A stretch of DNA of 64,000 bases, from NCBI RefSeq assembly GCF_000010285.1, contig NC_010617.1, forward strand, positions 1,488,001-1,552,000, given 5' to 3'. The position numbers and the translations under genes are program-made. The notes beneath the pieces were generated by a model. It was not told the DNA's origin. It worked only from the letters and a program-made list of their open reading frames with translations, and did no database searches. This document shows, piece after piece, positions 41,364-50,581 of the stretch (position 1 is the first letter of the stretch; the number at the start of each line of letters is the position of its first letter). Source of the DNA: Kocuria rhizophila DC2201. Lineage in GTDB: Bacteria; Actinomycetota; Actinomycetes; Actinomycetales; Micrococcaceae.

Positions 41364-42944
41364 GTGACAGAACGTCCTGAATCCGACGACCGCCGTCCCG
41401 TCCCGGGACCGCCCGCCCCCCATGCGCCCGGGGAGCACCCCGACGCACCGGCCCCCGGAGCGCCCGCGCACGACGCCGCCGAGCACCCGGCCGCGCCCGG
41501 CGCACCCACCCCGGGCCCGGCGTCGTCGTCCCCCGAGCCGCCCGCTGCACCCGCGGCCCCGCCCGCGCCGGCCCCCGCCGGCAGGCCGGCCCCACGCGCT
41601 CCGAAGTTGCCGGCCGCTGGCAAACCCGCCCACGCGCCGGTTCCCGCGCCGCAGCCCGATGCCGCTCACCCCGCCCTCGCGCCGGCCGAGTCCGTGGCGC
41701 GCGCCAAGAAGTTCGGGCGTGCGGACGAGAACGGCACTGTGTACGTGAGCGTGCAGGGCACCGAGCACGAGTGCGGCCAGTTCCCGGACGCCACCCCCGA
41801 CGAGGCGCTCGCCTACTTCGCCCGGAAGTTCGACGACGCCGAGGCGCAGGTGGCGCTGCTCGAGCAGCGCATCGCCGCCAAGGCCCCGGCCGGTGAGATG
41901 CGCAAGACCGTGGCGCACGTGCGCGAGCAGGTGGACGCGCACACCATGGTGGGCGACCTCTTGGACCTCTCCACCCGCCTGGACACCCTCGAGGACGCCA
42001 TCCGCGTGGCGCTGGACCGTGAGCGGGAGGAGGCCAGGGCGCGCAGGACCGAGCAGCTCGCGCACCGCACCGCGATCGTGGAGGAGGCCGAGAAGGTGGC
42101 CGGCCAGGATCCGGAGAAGACGCAGTGGAAGCACTCGTCCTCGCGCATGGCCGAGCTGTTCTCCCAGTGGCAGGAGCACCAGCGCTCGGGCGGCCGGCTG
42201 TCCAAGGCGGACGAGGACGCCCTGTGGAAGCGCTTCCGCAAGGCCCGCACCACGTTCGACCGCCACCGCAAGGCGTTCTTCTCCTCCCTGGACGAGACCA
42301 ATGCGAAGGCCAAGCGCGTGAAGCAGGGGCTGATCGCCGAGGCCGAGGCGCTGTCCTCGTCCACGGACTGGGGCGAGACCGCCGGGAAGTACCGCGAGCT
42401 CATGGACCGCTGGAAGCAGGCACCGCGCGCGTCCCGCAAGGACGACGATGCCCTGTGGGCCCGGTTCCGCGCCGCACAGGACGTGTTCTTCGACGCCCGC
42501 ACCGCCGCGAACGAGCAGATCGACAAGGAGTTCGAGGGCAACCTGAAGGTCAAGGAGCAGCTGCTCGCGGAGGCCAAGCAGATCCTGCCCGTCAAGGACC
42601 TCGACGCCGCCAAGAACCAGCTCGCGTCGGTCCAGCGCCGTTGGGAGGAGGCCGGCAAGGTGCCGCGCGCCCACCTGCGCCGCGTGGAGAACGAGCTGCG
42701 CTCCGTGGAGGACGCCGTCAAGAAGGCCGAGGACGAGAAGTGGCGGCGCACCGACCCCGAGACGAAGGCCCGCTCCAACTCCATGCTGTCCCAGCTGGAG
42801 AACAAGATCGCGGACCAGCGCGCGGCTGTGGAGGCCGCGCGCGCCGCGGGCAACGAGAAGAAGGCCGCGTCGCTGGAGAAGGACCTCGCCACGAGCGAGC
42901 AGTGGCTCGCCACGCTGCAGGCCTCCGCGTCCGAACTGGGCTGA
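41364..42944 (+). CDS. DUF349 domain protein
   Basis: A 526-residue protein: about 100 residues of Pro/Ala-rich disordered N-terminus, then a long helical region with repeated DUF349 modules, recognisable by the recurring W-K, WK.AP and R...LW.RF pattern (for example MDRWKQAPRASRKDDDALWARFRAAQDVFF). The C-terminal half is strongly charged and coiled-coil-like. DUF349 proteins are widespread in actinobacteria and lack an agreed function. GTG 41364 is preceded by GAGAGAG. The gene is transcribed away from hisS and ends in a strong terminator. Confidence 0.85.
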   Translation: MTERPESDDRRPVPGPPAPHAPGEHPDAPAPGAPAHDAAEHPAAPGAPTPGPASSSPEPPAAPAAPPAPAPAGRPAPRAPKLPAAGKPAHAPVPAPQPDAAHPALAPAESVARAKKFGRADENGTVYVSVQGTEHECGQFPDATPDEALAYFARKFDDAEAQVALLEQRIAAKAPAGEMRKTVAHVREQVDAHTMVGDLLDLSTRLDTLEDAIRVALDREREEARARRTEQLAHRTAIVEEAEKVAGQDPEKTQWKHSSSRMAELFSQWQEHQRSGGRLSKADEDALWKRFRKARTTFDRHRKAFFSSLDETNAKAKRVKQGLIAEAEALSSSTDWGETAGKYRELMDRWKQAPRASRKDDDALWARFRAAQDVFFDARTAANEQIDKEFEGNLKVKEQLLAEAKQILPVKDLDAAKNQLASVQRRWEEAGKVPRAHLRRVENELRSVEDAVKKAEDEKWRRTDPETKARSNSMLSQLENKIADQRAAVEAARAAGNEKKAASLEKDLATSEQWLATLQASASELG

Positions 42945-42966
42945 GCCCGCGGCGGAGCCCCGCATT

Positions 42967-43000
42967 GGTGCCCCCGTGCCGCGTCCGGTGCGGGGGCACC
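42967..43000 (+). terminator. Terminator downstream of the DUF349 gene
   Basis: Perfect 10-bp stem GGTGCCCCCG / CGGGGGCACC (42967-42976, 42991-43000), 14-nt loop, 22 nt after the stop codon. No T-tract. Confidence 0.8.
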
Positions 43001-43017
43001 GCCCTGCCGGGCGCGCG

Positions 43018-43065
43018 CTGATCCTGAGGCCCCCTGATCCTGAGGCCCCATGATCCGGAGGCGCA
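43018..43065. repeat. Three tandem copies of a 16-bp repeat
   Basis: CTGATCCTGAGGCCCC occurs twice in perfect tandem (43018-43033, 43034-43049), followed by a degenerate third copy beginning ATGATCCGGAGGCGC. It lies in the 434-nt spacer (42945-43378) between the DUF349 gene and the AbiEi-like gene. Copy number may vary between strains. Confidence 0.85.
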
Positions 43066-43081
43066 CCGGTGCGACGCGCCG

Positions 43082-43219
43082 GGCGTCCTACGGGCGCGCC
43101 GCCGGGTGGGACGGGACCGGTGACCCCGGTGTCGGGAGCGGCGCCGGAGGCGCGCCGTTGCGGCGTCCCGGGCGTCGTACGGGCCGCGGCGCCGGGCGGG
43201 ACGGCACCGGTGACTCCGG
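43082..43219. repeat. Two imperfect direct repeats with an 89-bp period
   Basis: The block beginning GGCGTCCTACGGG at 43082 recurs as GGCGTCGTACGGG at 43171, and similarity continues through a GGACGG-ACCGGTGA-CCGG stretch for nearly 50 bp in each copy. This fills most of the remaining spacer before the AbiEi-like gene. I find no credible gene in 42945-43378. Confidence 0.7.
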
Positions 43220-43378
43220 CGACGGTTCCCGGCGCAGTGCCGGGGGCGGCGCCGGACACACGGCACGACGCCGCTCGGTCACCCTGGTGCCTCGTTGCGG
43301 GGTGACACGCCCGCACGCGTTCTCCACAGGTGCCCGGCGACCCTGCCGCGTGGGTGCGCGGTGCGGTGGGATGGGGGC

Positions 43379-44011
43379 ATGAGTCTTCCCGCCCCCGTGC
43401 TGCAGCCCTCCGCCGGTCCCCGCTACGAGGGCGCGTTCTCCGTGTTCCTCCCCGGTCACCCGTTCAGCCGGGCCGAGCTGCACGCCATGGCCGCGGACGG
43501 TGTGCTGCGCCGGGAGCTGCTGGACGCGCACGTGCACGCCTCCCGGCCCTGCTCCACCGCCCTGCGCGCCGCGGTGCTGAGCCGGGTGGTGCCGGGGAAC
43601 CTGCAGCGTCGCGGGGTGCTGGGCCGCATGGGCGCCGCGTGGTTCTACCGCTGCGCCCCGGAGCCGTGCCCGCTGCCCATCCTGGTGGACAAGTCCGCCC
43701 GCACCACCACCACCGTGCCGCCGGGCATCGTGCTGCACCAGACCAGCTTCGCGCCCCAGGACCTGGTGGTCCACCACGGCATCACGCTCACCACCCCGCG
43801 ACGCACCGCCGCTGACATCGCCCTGCACGTCACGGGACCGGCGGGCGACGCCGCCCTGCTGGCCCTGCTCGGGGGCTCCCCGGGGCGCTGCGAACCGGAG
43901 CTCGTGCTGCGGGACCTGGAGACGATGCCCAAGACCCCCGGGCGGCGCGCGGCGCTGGCCAGGGTCCGCAAGATCACCCGTTCCATCCGCTCAACCGGCG
44001 GTGCGGGCTGA
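43379..44011 (+). CDS. AbiEi-antitoxin-like protein without a neighbouring toxin
   Basis: A 210-residue protein. Its pattern resembles stand-alone AbiEi-type proteins of actinobacteria: a helical N-terminus with a winged-helix-like FSRAELHAMAADGVLRRELLD, and a C-terminal segment where HGITLTTPRRTAADIALHV matches the family's G...TTP.RT..D.A motif. No AbiEii nucleotidyltransferase lies beside it: the upstream neighbour is DUF349 and the downstream neighbour is the convergent rel. A regulatory or vestigial role is possible. ATG 43379 follows a G-rich ribosome site. The repeat-rich spacer upstream may mark a site of rearrangement. Confidence 0.55.
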   Translation: MSLPAPVLQPSAGPRYEGAFSVFLPGHPFSRAELHAMAADGVLRRELLDAHVHASRPCSTALRAAVLSRVVPGNLQRRGVLGRMGAAWFYRCAPEPCPLPILVDKSARTTTTVPPGIVLHQTSFAPQDLVVHHGITLTTPRRTAADIALHVTGPAGDAALLALLGGSPGRCEPELVLRDLETMPKTPGRRAALARVRKITRSIRSTGGAG

Positions 44012-44036
44012 GCCCGCCGTGACCCTCGGGAGCTCC

Positions 44037-46709
44037 TCAGGAGGCCACGGGGCGGTGCCCGGACACGCGGTACACGTCGTACACGCCGTCGATGCGCCGC
44101 ACCTGGTTCAGCACGTGGTCGAGGTAGCGGGTGTCTCCCATCTCGAACGAGAAGCGGGAGATCGCCAGGCGGGCCCGGGACGTGTGGACCTGCGCGGAGA
44201 GGATGTTCACGTGGTTCTCGGACAGCACACGGGTGACGTCGTAGAGCAGGGACTTGCGGTCCAGGGCCTCCACCTGGATCTCCACGAGGAACAGCGAGGA
44301 CTGGGTGGGCGCCCAGGAGACCTCCTTGACGCGGTCGTCGCCCTCGGGGATCACCTTCATGTTCGCGCAGTCCCGCCGGTGCACCGATATCCCCGAACCG
44401 CGGGTCACGAAGCCCACGATCTCGTCCGGGGGCACGGGGGTGCAGCAGCGGGCGATCTTCACGTACACGTCCGAGGCGCCCTGGACCAGCACGCCGGCGT
44501 CCGTGGCCCCGGCCCGCACCGGCTGGGTGACCCGGGTGTTCTCGGCGAGGTCCTCCTCCGTGCCGTCCGCGCCCCCCAGGTGCTCGAGCAGCTTCTCGAC
44601 CACCTGGTGGGCGCTCACGGCGTCCGAGCCCAGCGCCTCGTACAGCGCGGCCACGTCGCCGCGGTTGAAGTCCTGGGCCACCGCGAGCAGGGACTCGCTC
44701 GTGACCGTGCGCTGCAGCGGGAGGTGGTGCTTGCGCAGCGCCTTGGTCAGCAGCTCCTTGCCCCGCTCGATGGCCTCCTCGCGGCGCTCCTTGGAGAACC
44801 ACTGCCGGATCTTGGTGCGGGCCCGCGGGGAGCCCACGAACTTCAGCCAGTCCTGGGACGGGGCGGCCTGCTCGGACTTGAACGTCAGGATCTCCACCCG
44901 GTCCCCGTGCTGCAGGGTGGAGGACAGCGGGGCGAGCTTGCCGTTGACCCGGGCCCCGATGGTGCGGTTGCCCACCTCGGTGTGCACCGCGTAGGCGAAG
45001 TCGACCGGTGTGGAGCCCGTGGGCAGGGCCATGACCTCGCCCTTGGGCGTGAAGACGTACACCTCGGCGGTGTTGATCTGGTAGCGCAGCGAGTCCAGGA
45101 AGTCCGAGGAGTCCTTGGCCTCCTCCTGCCACGAGACCAGGGAGCTGAGCCAGTTCAGCTCCCCCTCCTTGGCCTTGGGGGTCGCGGAGTTCGCCTGGTT
45201 GACCTTGTCCTTGTACTTCCAGTGCGCGGCCACACCGTACTCGGCGCGGCGGTGCATCTCGTGGGTGCGGATCTGGATCTCCACCGGACGCCCGTTCGGA
45301 CCGATCACCGTGGTGTGCAGCGACTGGTACATGTTGAACTTGGGCATGGCGATGTAGTCCTTGAACCGCCCCGGCAGCGGGCGCCACTTCGCGTGCAGCA
45401 CGCCGAGAGCGGCGTAGCACTCGCGCACCGAGGTCACGAGCACGCGTGCCGCCTGCAGGTCGTGGATCTCGTCGAAGTCCTTCCCGCGCACGATCATCTT
45501 CTGGTAGATCGAGTAGTAGTGCTTGGGGCGGCCCGTGATGGTCGCCTCGATCCCCGAGGCCTCGAGGGCGTCGGCGATCTGACTGCGGATCTCCGCGAGG
45601 TTGCGCTCGCGCTCCGGGGTGCGCTCCCCCACCATGCGCACGATCTCCTCGTACACCTTGGGGTAGAGCGCCGCGAAGGAGAGGTCCTCGAGCTCCCACT
45701 TGATGGTGTTCATGCCCAGCCGGTGGGCCAGCGGGGCGAAGATCTCCAGGGTCTCGCGCGCCTTGCGCCCGGAGGACTCCGAGGAGACGAAACGCCACGT
45801 GCGCGCGTTGTGCAGCCGGTCCGCGAGCTTGATCACCAGCACACGGATGTCCTTGGCCATGGCCACGATCATCTTGCGCACGGTCTCGGCCTGCGCGTTT
45901 TCACCGTAGTGGATCTTGTCCAGCTTGGTGACGCCGTCCACGAGCGCGGCGACCTCTTCGCCGAAGTCCTCGCGCAGCTCGTCCAGGGTGTAGGAGGTGT
46001 CCTCCACGGTGTCGTGCAGCAGCCCCGCCACGAGCGTGGCCCCGGTCATCCCGAGTTCCGCGAGGATGGTGGTCACGGCCACCGGGTGGGTGATGTACGG
46101 GTCTCCGGACTTGCGCTTCTGCCCCTCGTGGTGGGTGTCCGCCACCACGAACGCCCGTTCCAGGACCGCGAGGTCCTCGTCCGGGTGGGTGTTCTGCACG
46201 GTGCGCAGCAGGGGCACCAGCACGGGAGAGCTCGGAACGGACTCTCCGCTGAGCACGGACAGTGTGGAGCGGGTGCGTTCGCTGCGGCCCGGGAACACCG
46301 CGCGCCCGAAGACCGGCCGGGACGCCGGCAGCACGTAGTGGGTGCCGCCCATGGGCCCGCGCGGCGCGCGGGGGGCCGCCACGGCGGCGCCGTTCGCCGA
46401 CGTCGGGGAGGTGCCGGGGGCGGTGCCCGAGGGGCCGGTGGAGCCGGACACGGGGCCCGCGGGGGCAACACCGTGGGACACGGTGCCGGAGCGGCCGGCG
46501 GTCTCGGAGTCGGGGCCAGCAGGGCAGGCGCCGGAGGACGTGCCCGAGGGGGCAGCGCCGTTGGAGACGCTGCCTGCGGGGGCGGCGTCGAAGGACGTGT
46601 CCGAGGGGGTGGCGCCGTGGGACATCCCGCCCGCGCCGGCGGCGTCGTCGGAGGGGGCCGCGGGCTCCGCGGTGACCCGGGCGGAGCGGGACTCGGACTG
46701 GCTGGACAT
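44037..46709 (-). CDS. rel: Bifunctional (p)ppGpp synthetase/hydrolase Rel
   Basis: Controls the stringent response. HD hydrolase domain with [10 protein letters not shown] (HD at about 232-233), synthetase domain with [13 protein letters not shown] and [17 protein letters not shown] (about 393-465), then TGS ([19 protein letters not shown]), a linker with the conserved cysteine pair RCCTPVP, and a C-terminal ACT domain. 890 residues; normal Rel is about 750-790. The excess is an N-terminal disordered stretch of about 165 residues containing four degenerate Ala/Pro/Gly/Ser repeats. ATG 46709 has AAGGAGG. A terminator separates it from secF. Confidence 0.97.
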   Translation of the reverse strand: MSSQSESRSARVTAEPAAPSDDAAGAGGMSHGATPSDTSFDAAPAGSVSNGAAPSGTSSGACPAGPDSETAGRSGTVSHGVAPAGPVSGSTGPSGTAPGTSPTSANGAAVAAPRAPRGPMGGTHYVLPASRPVFGRAVFPGRSERTRSTLSVLSGESVPSSPVLVPLLRTVQNTHPDEDLAVLERAFVVADTHHEGQKRKSGDPYITHPVAVTTILAELGMTGATLVAGLLHDTVEDTSYTLDELREDFGEEVAALVDGVTKLDKIHYGENAQAETVRKMIVAMAKDIRVLVIKLADRLHNARTWRFVSSESSGRKARETLEIFAPLAHRLGMNTIKWELEDLSFAALYPKVYEEIVRMVGERTPERERNLAEIRSQIADALEASGIEATITGRPKHYYSIYQKMIVRGKDFDEIHDLQAARVLVTSVRECYAALGVLHAKWRPLPGRFKDYIAMPKFNMYQSLHTTVIGPNGRPVEIQIRTHEMHRRAEYGVAAHWKYKDKVNQANSATPKAKEGELNWLSSLVSWQEEAKDSSDFLDSLRYQINTAEVYVFTPKGEVMALPTGSTPVDFAYAVHTEVGNRTIGARVNGKLAPLSSTLQHGDRVEILTFKSEQAAPSQDWLKFVGSPRARTKIRQWFSKERREEAIERGKELLTKALRKHHLPLQRTVTSESLLAVAQDFNRGDVAALYEALGSDAVSAHQVVEKLLEHLGGADGTEEDLAENTRVTQPVRAGATDAGVLVQGASDVYVKIARCCTPVPPDEIVGFVTRGSGISVHRRDCANMKVIPEGDDRVKEVSWAPTQSSLFLVEIQVEALDRKSLLYDVTRVLSENHVNILSAQVHTSRARLAISRFSFEMGDTRYLDHVLNQVRRIDGVYDVYRVSGHRPVAS

Positions 46710-46792
46710 GATCCGTTGCCTCCTTCGCGTGGCCGCGCGGGCCGGGGGACGTGGCGGGCCTGGGCGCGCGGCTGATGCCCCAGTGTAGTGCC

Positions 46793-46823
46793 GTGGCCCC
46801 CGTGCTCGGTGCACGGGGGCCAC
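46793..46823 (-). terminator. Terminator downstream of secF
   Basis: Perfect 13-bp stem GTGGCCCCCGTGC / GCACGGGGGCCAC with a 5-nt loop, about 45 nt after the secF stop and before rel. No T-tract. Confidence 0.85.
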
Positions 46824-46869
46824 GCTGGGACGGGCGGCTGGGCGGCGCAGTGGTGCGCCGGGGCCGCCG

Positions 46870-47904
46870 TCAGGCGGAGACGGGGTCCGCGCTGACCGGG
46901 GGCGCGTCCGTGGTGCGCTGCGAGAGCACGTTCCGCTCCTGCTCCCGCACGGCAGGCTCACGGTCCCGCAGCCACGAGTACAGCGGGGCGGCCACGAACA
47001 GCGTGGCCAGGGTGCCCACGATGATGCCCACGAACAGGGACAGCGAGAGGTCCTTGAGCGTGCCGGCCCCCAGCAGGTAGGCGCCGATGAACAGGATGGA
47101 GCCCACGGGCAGGATGCCCACCACGGAGGTGTTGATCGAGCGCACCAGCGTCTGGTTCACCGCGAGGTTCACCTGCTCCCCGTAGGTGCGCTTGCCGCGC
47201 TCCCCGGGCGCGGTGCCGTCCAGCAGCCCGGCGGTGTTCTCGCGGACCTTGTCGAAGACCACCACGGAGTCGTACAGCGAGTAGGACAGCACGGTGAGGA
47301 ACCCGATCACGGCCGAGGGGGTGATCTCGAAGCCCACCAGGGAGTACACGCCCGCGGTGATCACGATGGTCACCAGCATGGCCGCGATCGAGGACACCGA
47401 CATCTTCCACGTGCGGAAGTACAGCGCCATCAGGGCCAGTGCCAGGGCCACGAAGATCAGCAGCCCCCACAGCGCCTGCTGGGTCACGCCCTGGCCCCAC
47501 GTGGGACCCACGAACGTGGAGGTGACCTGGTCCTCCCCCACGGCGTAGGAGTCCTGCAGCTTCTGTTTCAGGGCCAGGGTCTGGTCGTCGTCGAGCTGCT
47601 GGGTCTGCACCCGTACCGTGCCCGGGGCGATGTTCGTGACCGTGGACTCCTGGGCCCCGGCGGTCTCGGCCACCGCGCGCTCACCGAGTGCGACGTCCGT
47701 GTTGGACACCCCGGAGACCGTGAACTCCGAGCCGCCCGTGAAGTCGATGCCCAGGTTGAACCCGCCCTTGACCACGGGGATCAGGATCGAGACGAGCACC
47801 AGGGCCAGGCTCACGGCCAGCCACGTGCCGCGCTTGTGGACGAAGGGGTAGGACCGCCGACCGCTGTGCAGGTCGTTGCCGAAACGCGCGAGACGGTTGC
47901 TCAT
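46870..47904 (-). CDS. secF: Protein translocase subunit SecF
   Basis: Partners SecD to pull secreted proteins across the membrane using the proton gradient. 344 residues, six transmembrane helices, with the [10 protein letters not shown] signature after the first helix, the periplasmic domain, and the [19 protein letters not shown] segment. ATG 47904 overlaps the secD stop as ATGA. Confidence 0.96.
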   Translation of the reverse strand: MSNRLARFGNDLHSGRRSYPFVHKRGTWLAVSLALVLVSILIPVVKGGFNLGIDFTGGSEFTVSGVSNTDVALGERAVAETAGAQESTVTNIAPGTVRVQTQQLDDDQTLALKQKLQDSYAVGEDQVTSTFVGPTWGQGVTQQALWGLLIFVALALALMALYFRTWKMSVSSIAAMLVTIVITAGVYSLVGFEITPSAVIGFLTVLSYSLYDSVVVFDKVRENTAGLLDGTAPGERGKRTYGEQVNLAVNQTLVRSINTSVVGILPVGSILFIGAYLLGAGTLKDLSLSLFVGIIVGTLATLFVAAPLYSWLRDREPAVREQERNVLSQRTTDAPPVSADPVSA

Positions 47905-49859
47905 CGCTGGGCCTCCTCGGAGTCGGTGCGCGCGGCGGAGGAACCCGCCCCGGGGGTGTGTGCGGTGCCGGTCTGCGCGGACGACGCCGCCGGGGCGGGC
48001 GCCGCGCGGTCCTCGCCGTCGACGGTGGGAGCGGTGGTGACACCCGCGCCATCGGCGTCCTGCGCCGCACGGGCGGCCCGGCGGCGTCGTTCGGCGATCG
48101 TGAGGCCGTCGGAGTCCTCGGGCGAGCGCAGCCGGCCGGCGCCGCGGTACATCGGCACGGCGTCGAGGGCCTCGGGGTCGAGCCCCGAGTTCTTGGCCCC
48201 GGAGCCGAAGTACCAGGTGCGGGCCAGCAGCACCATCACCGGGTGGGTGAACAGGAACACGACCAGCAGGTCGGCGATGGCCGTGAGGCCCAGCGTGAAC
48301 GCGAAGCCGCGCACGTTGCCCACGGCCACGAAGTACAGCACCACCGCGGCGAGCAGGTTCACGGCCTTGGAGGCCAGCACGGTCTGGCGGGCCCGCTGCC
48401 AGCCGTGGTCCACGGCCGCGGGAATGGTGCGCCCGGCCCGGATCTCGTCCCTGATGCGCTCGAAGTAGACGATGAACGAGTCCGCGGTCTGCCCGATGGC
48501 CACCACGAGCCCCGCCACGCCGGCCAGCGAGAGGCGGTAGTTGGCGCCCCATCCCAGCAGGGTGATGGCGAGGTACGTGAGCACACCGGCGACCACGAGC
48601 GAGGCAATGGTCACCAGGCCCAGCCAGCGGTACTGGAACAGCGAGTACACGCACACGAGCGCGAGCCCGATGAGTCCCGCCACAATGCCCATCCGCAGCT
48701 GGTTGCTGCCCAGCGTGGCGGAGATCTGCTGCTCGGAGTCGATCGAGAAGGACACCGGCAGCGCGCCGTACTTCAGCTGCTGGGACAGGAACTTGGCCTC
48801 GTCCTCAGTGAAGTTGCCGGTGATCTGCGCCTTGCCGTCCGTGATCACGGAGTTCATGGACGGGGCGGAGACCACGGAGCCGTCCAGCACGATCGCGAAC
48901 TGCGAGCGCGGGTCCTGCTGCCCCTTCTGGCCCAGCCCGTACAACCGCTCGGAGAGCTCCTTGAAGGTCGCGGTGCCCTGCTCGTCGAACTGCAGGTTCA
49001 CGGCGTAGCCGCCCGTGGCGTGGCCCTGCGAGTTGGTGGCCTGCGCGTAGGAGGCGTCCGCGATCTCGGTGCCCGGGATCTCCACGGGCCCGAGGATGAA
49101 CTTGGTCTTGCTCTCCGGGTCGCACGCGACCACGGCCTTGTCCTGCGGCTGGGCCGCGCGGTCCTTCTGCGGCTGCGGGGCCGTGCAGTCCAGGGCCTGG
49201 TAGGACTGGAAGAGCTGGGGGGTGATCCAGCGGGGGTCCGAGGAGTCCGAGGGCTTGCCGTCGGACTTCGGGATGTCCTTGGCCTTCGTGCGCTGGTCCT
49301 TGGGGGTGGCCTCCCCCGGGCCCGTGACGATCACGGGGCGGAACGCCATCTGCGCCGAGGTCTGGATCAGGTCACGGGTCTCGGAGGAGGGCACACCGGG
49401 CATCGACACCACGATGTTGCTGCCGGACTGCGTGGTGATCTCCGCCTCGGACACGCCCGCGCCGTCCACGCGCTGGCGGATGATCTCGACCGCCTGGTCC
49501 AGCTGCTCCTGGGTGATGTCCTGTCCGGCCTTCTCGCCCTGCAGGGACGGGGAGAGCACCATCTGCGTGCCGCCCTCGAGGTCCAGGGCCAGCTTGGGGG
49601 CCCACCCGGTGCGGTCGGTGCCCACGCCCCAGATCAGTGTGGCGGCGAGCAGGGCGGTCACGGCCACGAGGGCCAGCAGGGCCTTGCGGGCGGACGACGC
49701 CGCAGCGGCGGCTCCGGTGGCCGGGCGCCGGTTGCCGGGGCCCGCACCGCGGGGTCCGGACCGGCGGGGGGAGCCGGCGTCGTCGGCGGACGAGCTGCGC
49801 CGCCACCGCGGGGTCGTGCGGGGAGCGGAGGAGTCCGACCCCTTCTTCTGTGCTGCCAT
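47901..49859 (-). CDS. secD: Protein translocase subunit SecD
   Basis: 652 residues. The diagnostic LALDLEGGTQMVL follows the first transmembrane helix; the P1 region (IIRQRVDGAGVSEAEI) and the later VAIGQTADSFIVYFERIRDE are intact. Two non-conserved extensions are present: about 60 polar residues before helix 1, rich in Ser/Arg/Pro, and about 80 Ala/Ser/Gly/Thr-rich residues after the last helix. Both carry a dispersed GACGACGCCGC copy (49693-49703 and 47980-47990). Operon yajC-secD-secF. Confidence 0.96.
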   Translation of the reverse strand: MAAQKKGSDSSAPRTTPRWRRSSSADDAGSPRRSGPRGAGPGNRRPATGAAAAASSARKALLALVAVTALLAATLIWGVGTDRTGWAPKLALDLEGGTQMVLSPSLQGEKAGQDITQEQLDQAVEIIRQRVDGAGVSEAEITTQSGSNIVVSMPGVPSSETRDLIQTSAQMAFRPVIVTGPGEATPKDQRTKAKDIPKSDGKPSDSSDPRWITPQLFQSYQALDCTAPQPQKDRAAQPQDKAVVACDPESKTKFILGPVEIPGTEIADASYAQATNSQGHATGGYAVNLQFDEQGTATFKELSERLYGLGQKGQQDPRSQFAIVLDGSVVSAPSMNSVITDGKAQITGNFTEDEAKFLSQQLKYGALPVSFSIDSEQQISATLGSNQLRMGIVAGLIGLALVCVYSLFQYRWLGLVTIASLVVAGVLTYLAITLLGWGANYRLSLAGVAGLVVAIGQTADSFIVYFERIRDEIRAGRTIPAAVDHGWQRARQTVLASKAVNLLAAVVLYFVAVGNVRGFAFTLGLTAIADLLVVFLFTHPVMVLLARTWYFGSGAKNSGLDPEALDAVPMYRGAGRLRSPEDSDGLTIAERRRRAARAAQDADGAGVTTAPTVDGEDRAAPAPAASSAQTGTAHTPGAGSSAARTDSEEAQR

Positions 49860-49879
49860 GGCTGTCCTTCGGGGAACCC

Positions 49880-49938
49880 GTGACCGGGGACGGGGGCCCG
49901 GTCACCGCATGAGAAACGGGCCGAGGTGCTCGGCCCGT
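49880..49938 (-). terminator. Two adjacent hairpins between yajC and secD
   Basis: The first on the transcript is ACGGGCCGAG GTG CTCGGCCCGT (49916-49938), a 10-bp stem followed on the minus strand by TTTCTC, so it looks like a real intrinsic terminator. The second, GTGACCGGG / CCCGGTCAC (49880-49888, 49897-49905), lies just before the secD start. Together they could adjust the YajC to SecD ratio or attenuate secDF. Confidence 0.7.
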
Positions 49939-49954
49939 GACTCGTCGGGGGATG

Positions 49955-50479
49955 TCAGATGGTGGTGTTGCCGCGGTCGCCCGGCTCGCGGGCGTCGCGC
50001 CAGGTCTGGTGCTCCGGCTGCTCCCCGGCCGCGGTGCCCGCGTCGGTCGGCCGGACGGTGTCCTGCGCGGGGGTGCTTCCGGCGGTGCTCGCGCCACCGG
50101 CGGCGTCGGTGTGCTCGGCGACGGGACCGGTGGCCGCGGCGTCGTGCTCCGCGACGGGCTCGGCACCGGCGGGGGTCTCGTCGACCACGGTGGTCACGGT
50201 CTGGGAGTGCACCGTGACGAGCTGGCCGGGGGCGATCTCCAGCACGGCCTTGTTGTTCTCACGGTCCATGTCGCGCAGGGTGCCGAACAGTCCGAAGCTG
50301 GTCATCACGCGCGTGCCCGGTTCCATGCCAGCCTGCTTCGCCTTCATCTCGGCCTGGGCCTTCTTCTGGCGGCGCATGGGCAGCCACAGCAGCAGCACCA
50401 TGACCACGAGCATCACGGGCAGGAACCATGCGGTCCCCCCGCCGGTGGCTGCCTGCTGGGTCTCTGCGAGGATGGTCAC
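49955..50479 (-). CDS. yajC: Preprotein translocase accessory subunit YajC
   Basis: A small membrane protein of the SecDF-YajC complex. One transmembrane helix (TAWFLPVMLVVMVLLLWLPMR), then the conserved RRQKKAQAEMKAKQAGMEPGTRVMTSFGLFGTL. 174 residues is long for YajC (about 90-130): an Ala/Thr/Gly/Glu-rich tail of about 65 residues follows. GTG 50479 is my choice; an in-frame GTG at 50515 would add 12 residues, and neither ribosome site is strong. Confidence 0.9.
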   Translation of the reverse strand: MTILAETQQAATGGGTAWFLPVMLVVMVLLLWLPMRRQKKAQAEMKAKQAGMEPGTRVMTSFGLFGTLRDMDRENNKAVLEIAPGQLVTVHSQTVTTVVDETPAGAEPVAEHDAAATGPVAEHTDAAGGASTAGSTPAQDTVRPTDAGTAAGEQPEHQTWRDAREPGDRGNTTI

Positions 50480-50581
50480 GAATAATCCGTTCTGTCGGGA
50501 GTCGTCACGGGCCACCCGTGCGGCGTGCGTTCCACGGCGCCGCGGTGACCAGGTTCACCTCAGCTTAGGGGATGGATCTGG

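Noticed and set aside
43018-43065. Tandem repeats as a CRISPR array
   Set aside because: Units are contiguous without spacers, only about three copies, and no cas gene is nearby.
41076-43316. Minus-strand open frame of about 750 codons opposite the DUF349 gene and the repeat spacer
   Set aside because: The plus-strand reading has recognisable DUF349 repeats and codon bias; the minus frame is a shadow and its Pro-rich repeats simply reflect the DNA repeats in the spacer.
43379-46709. AbiEi-like gene plus rel as a toxin-antitoxin or abortive-infection pair
   Set aside because: The genes are convergent, and rel is the full-length housekeeping enzyme with both hydrolase and synthetase domains, not a small toxic synthetase.
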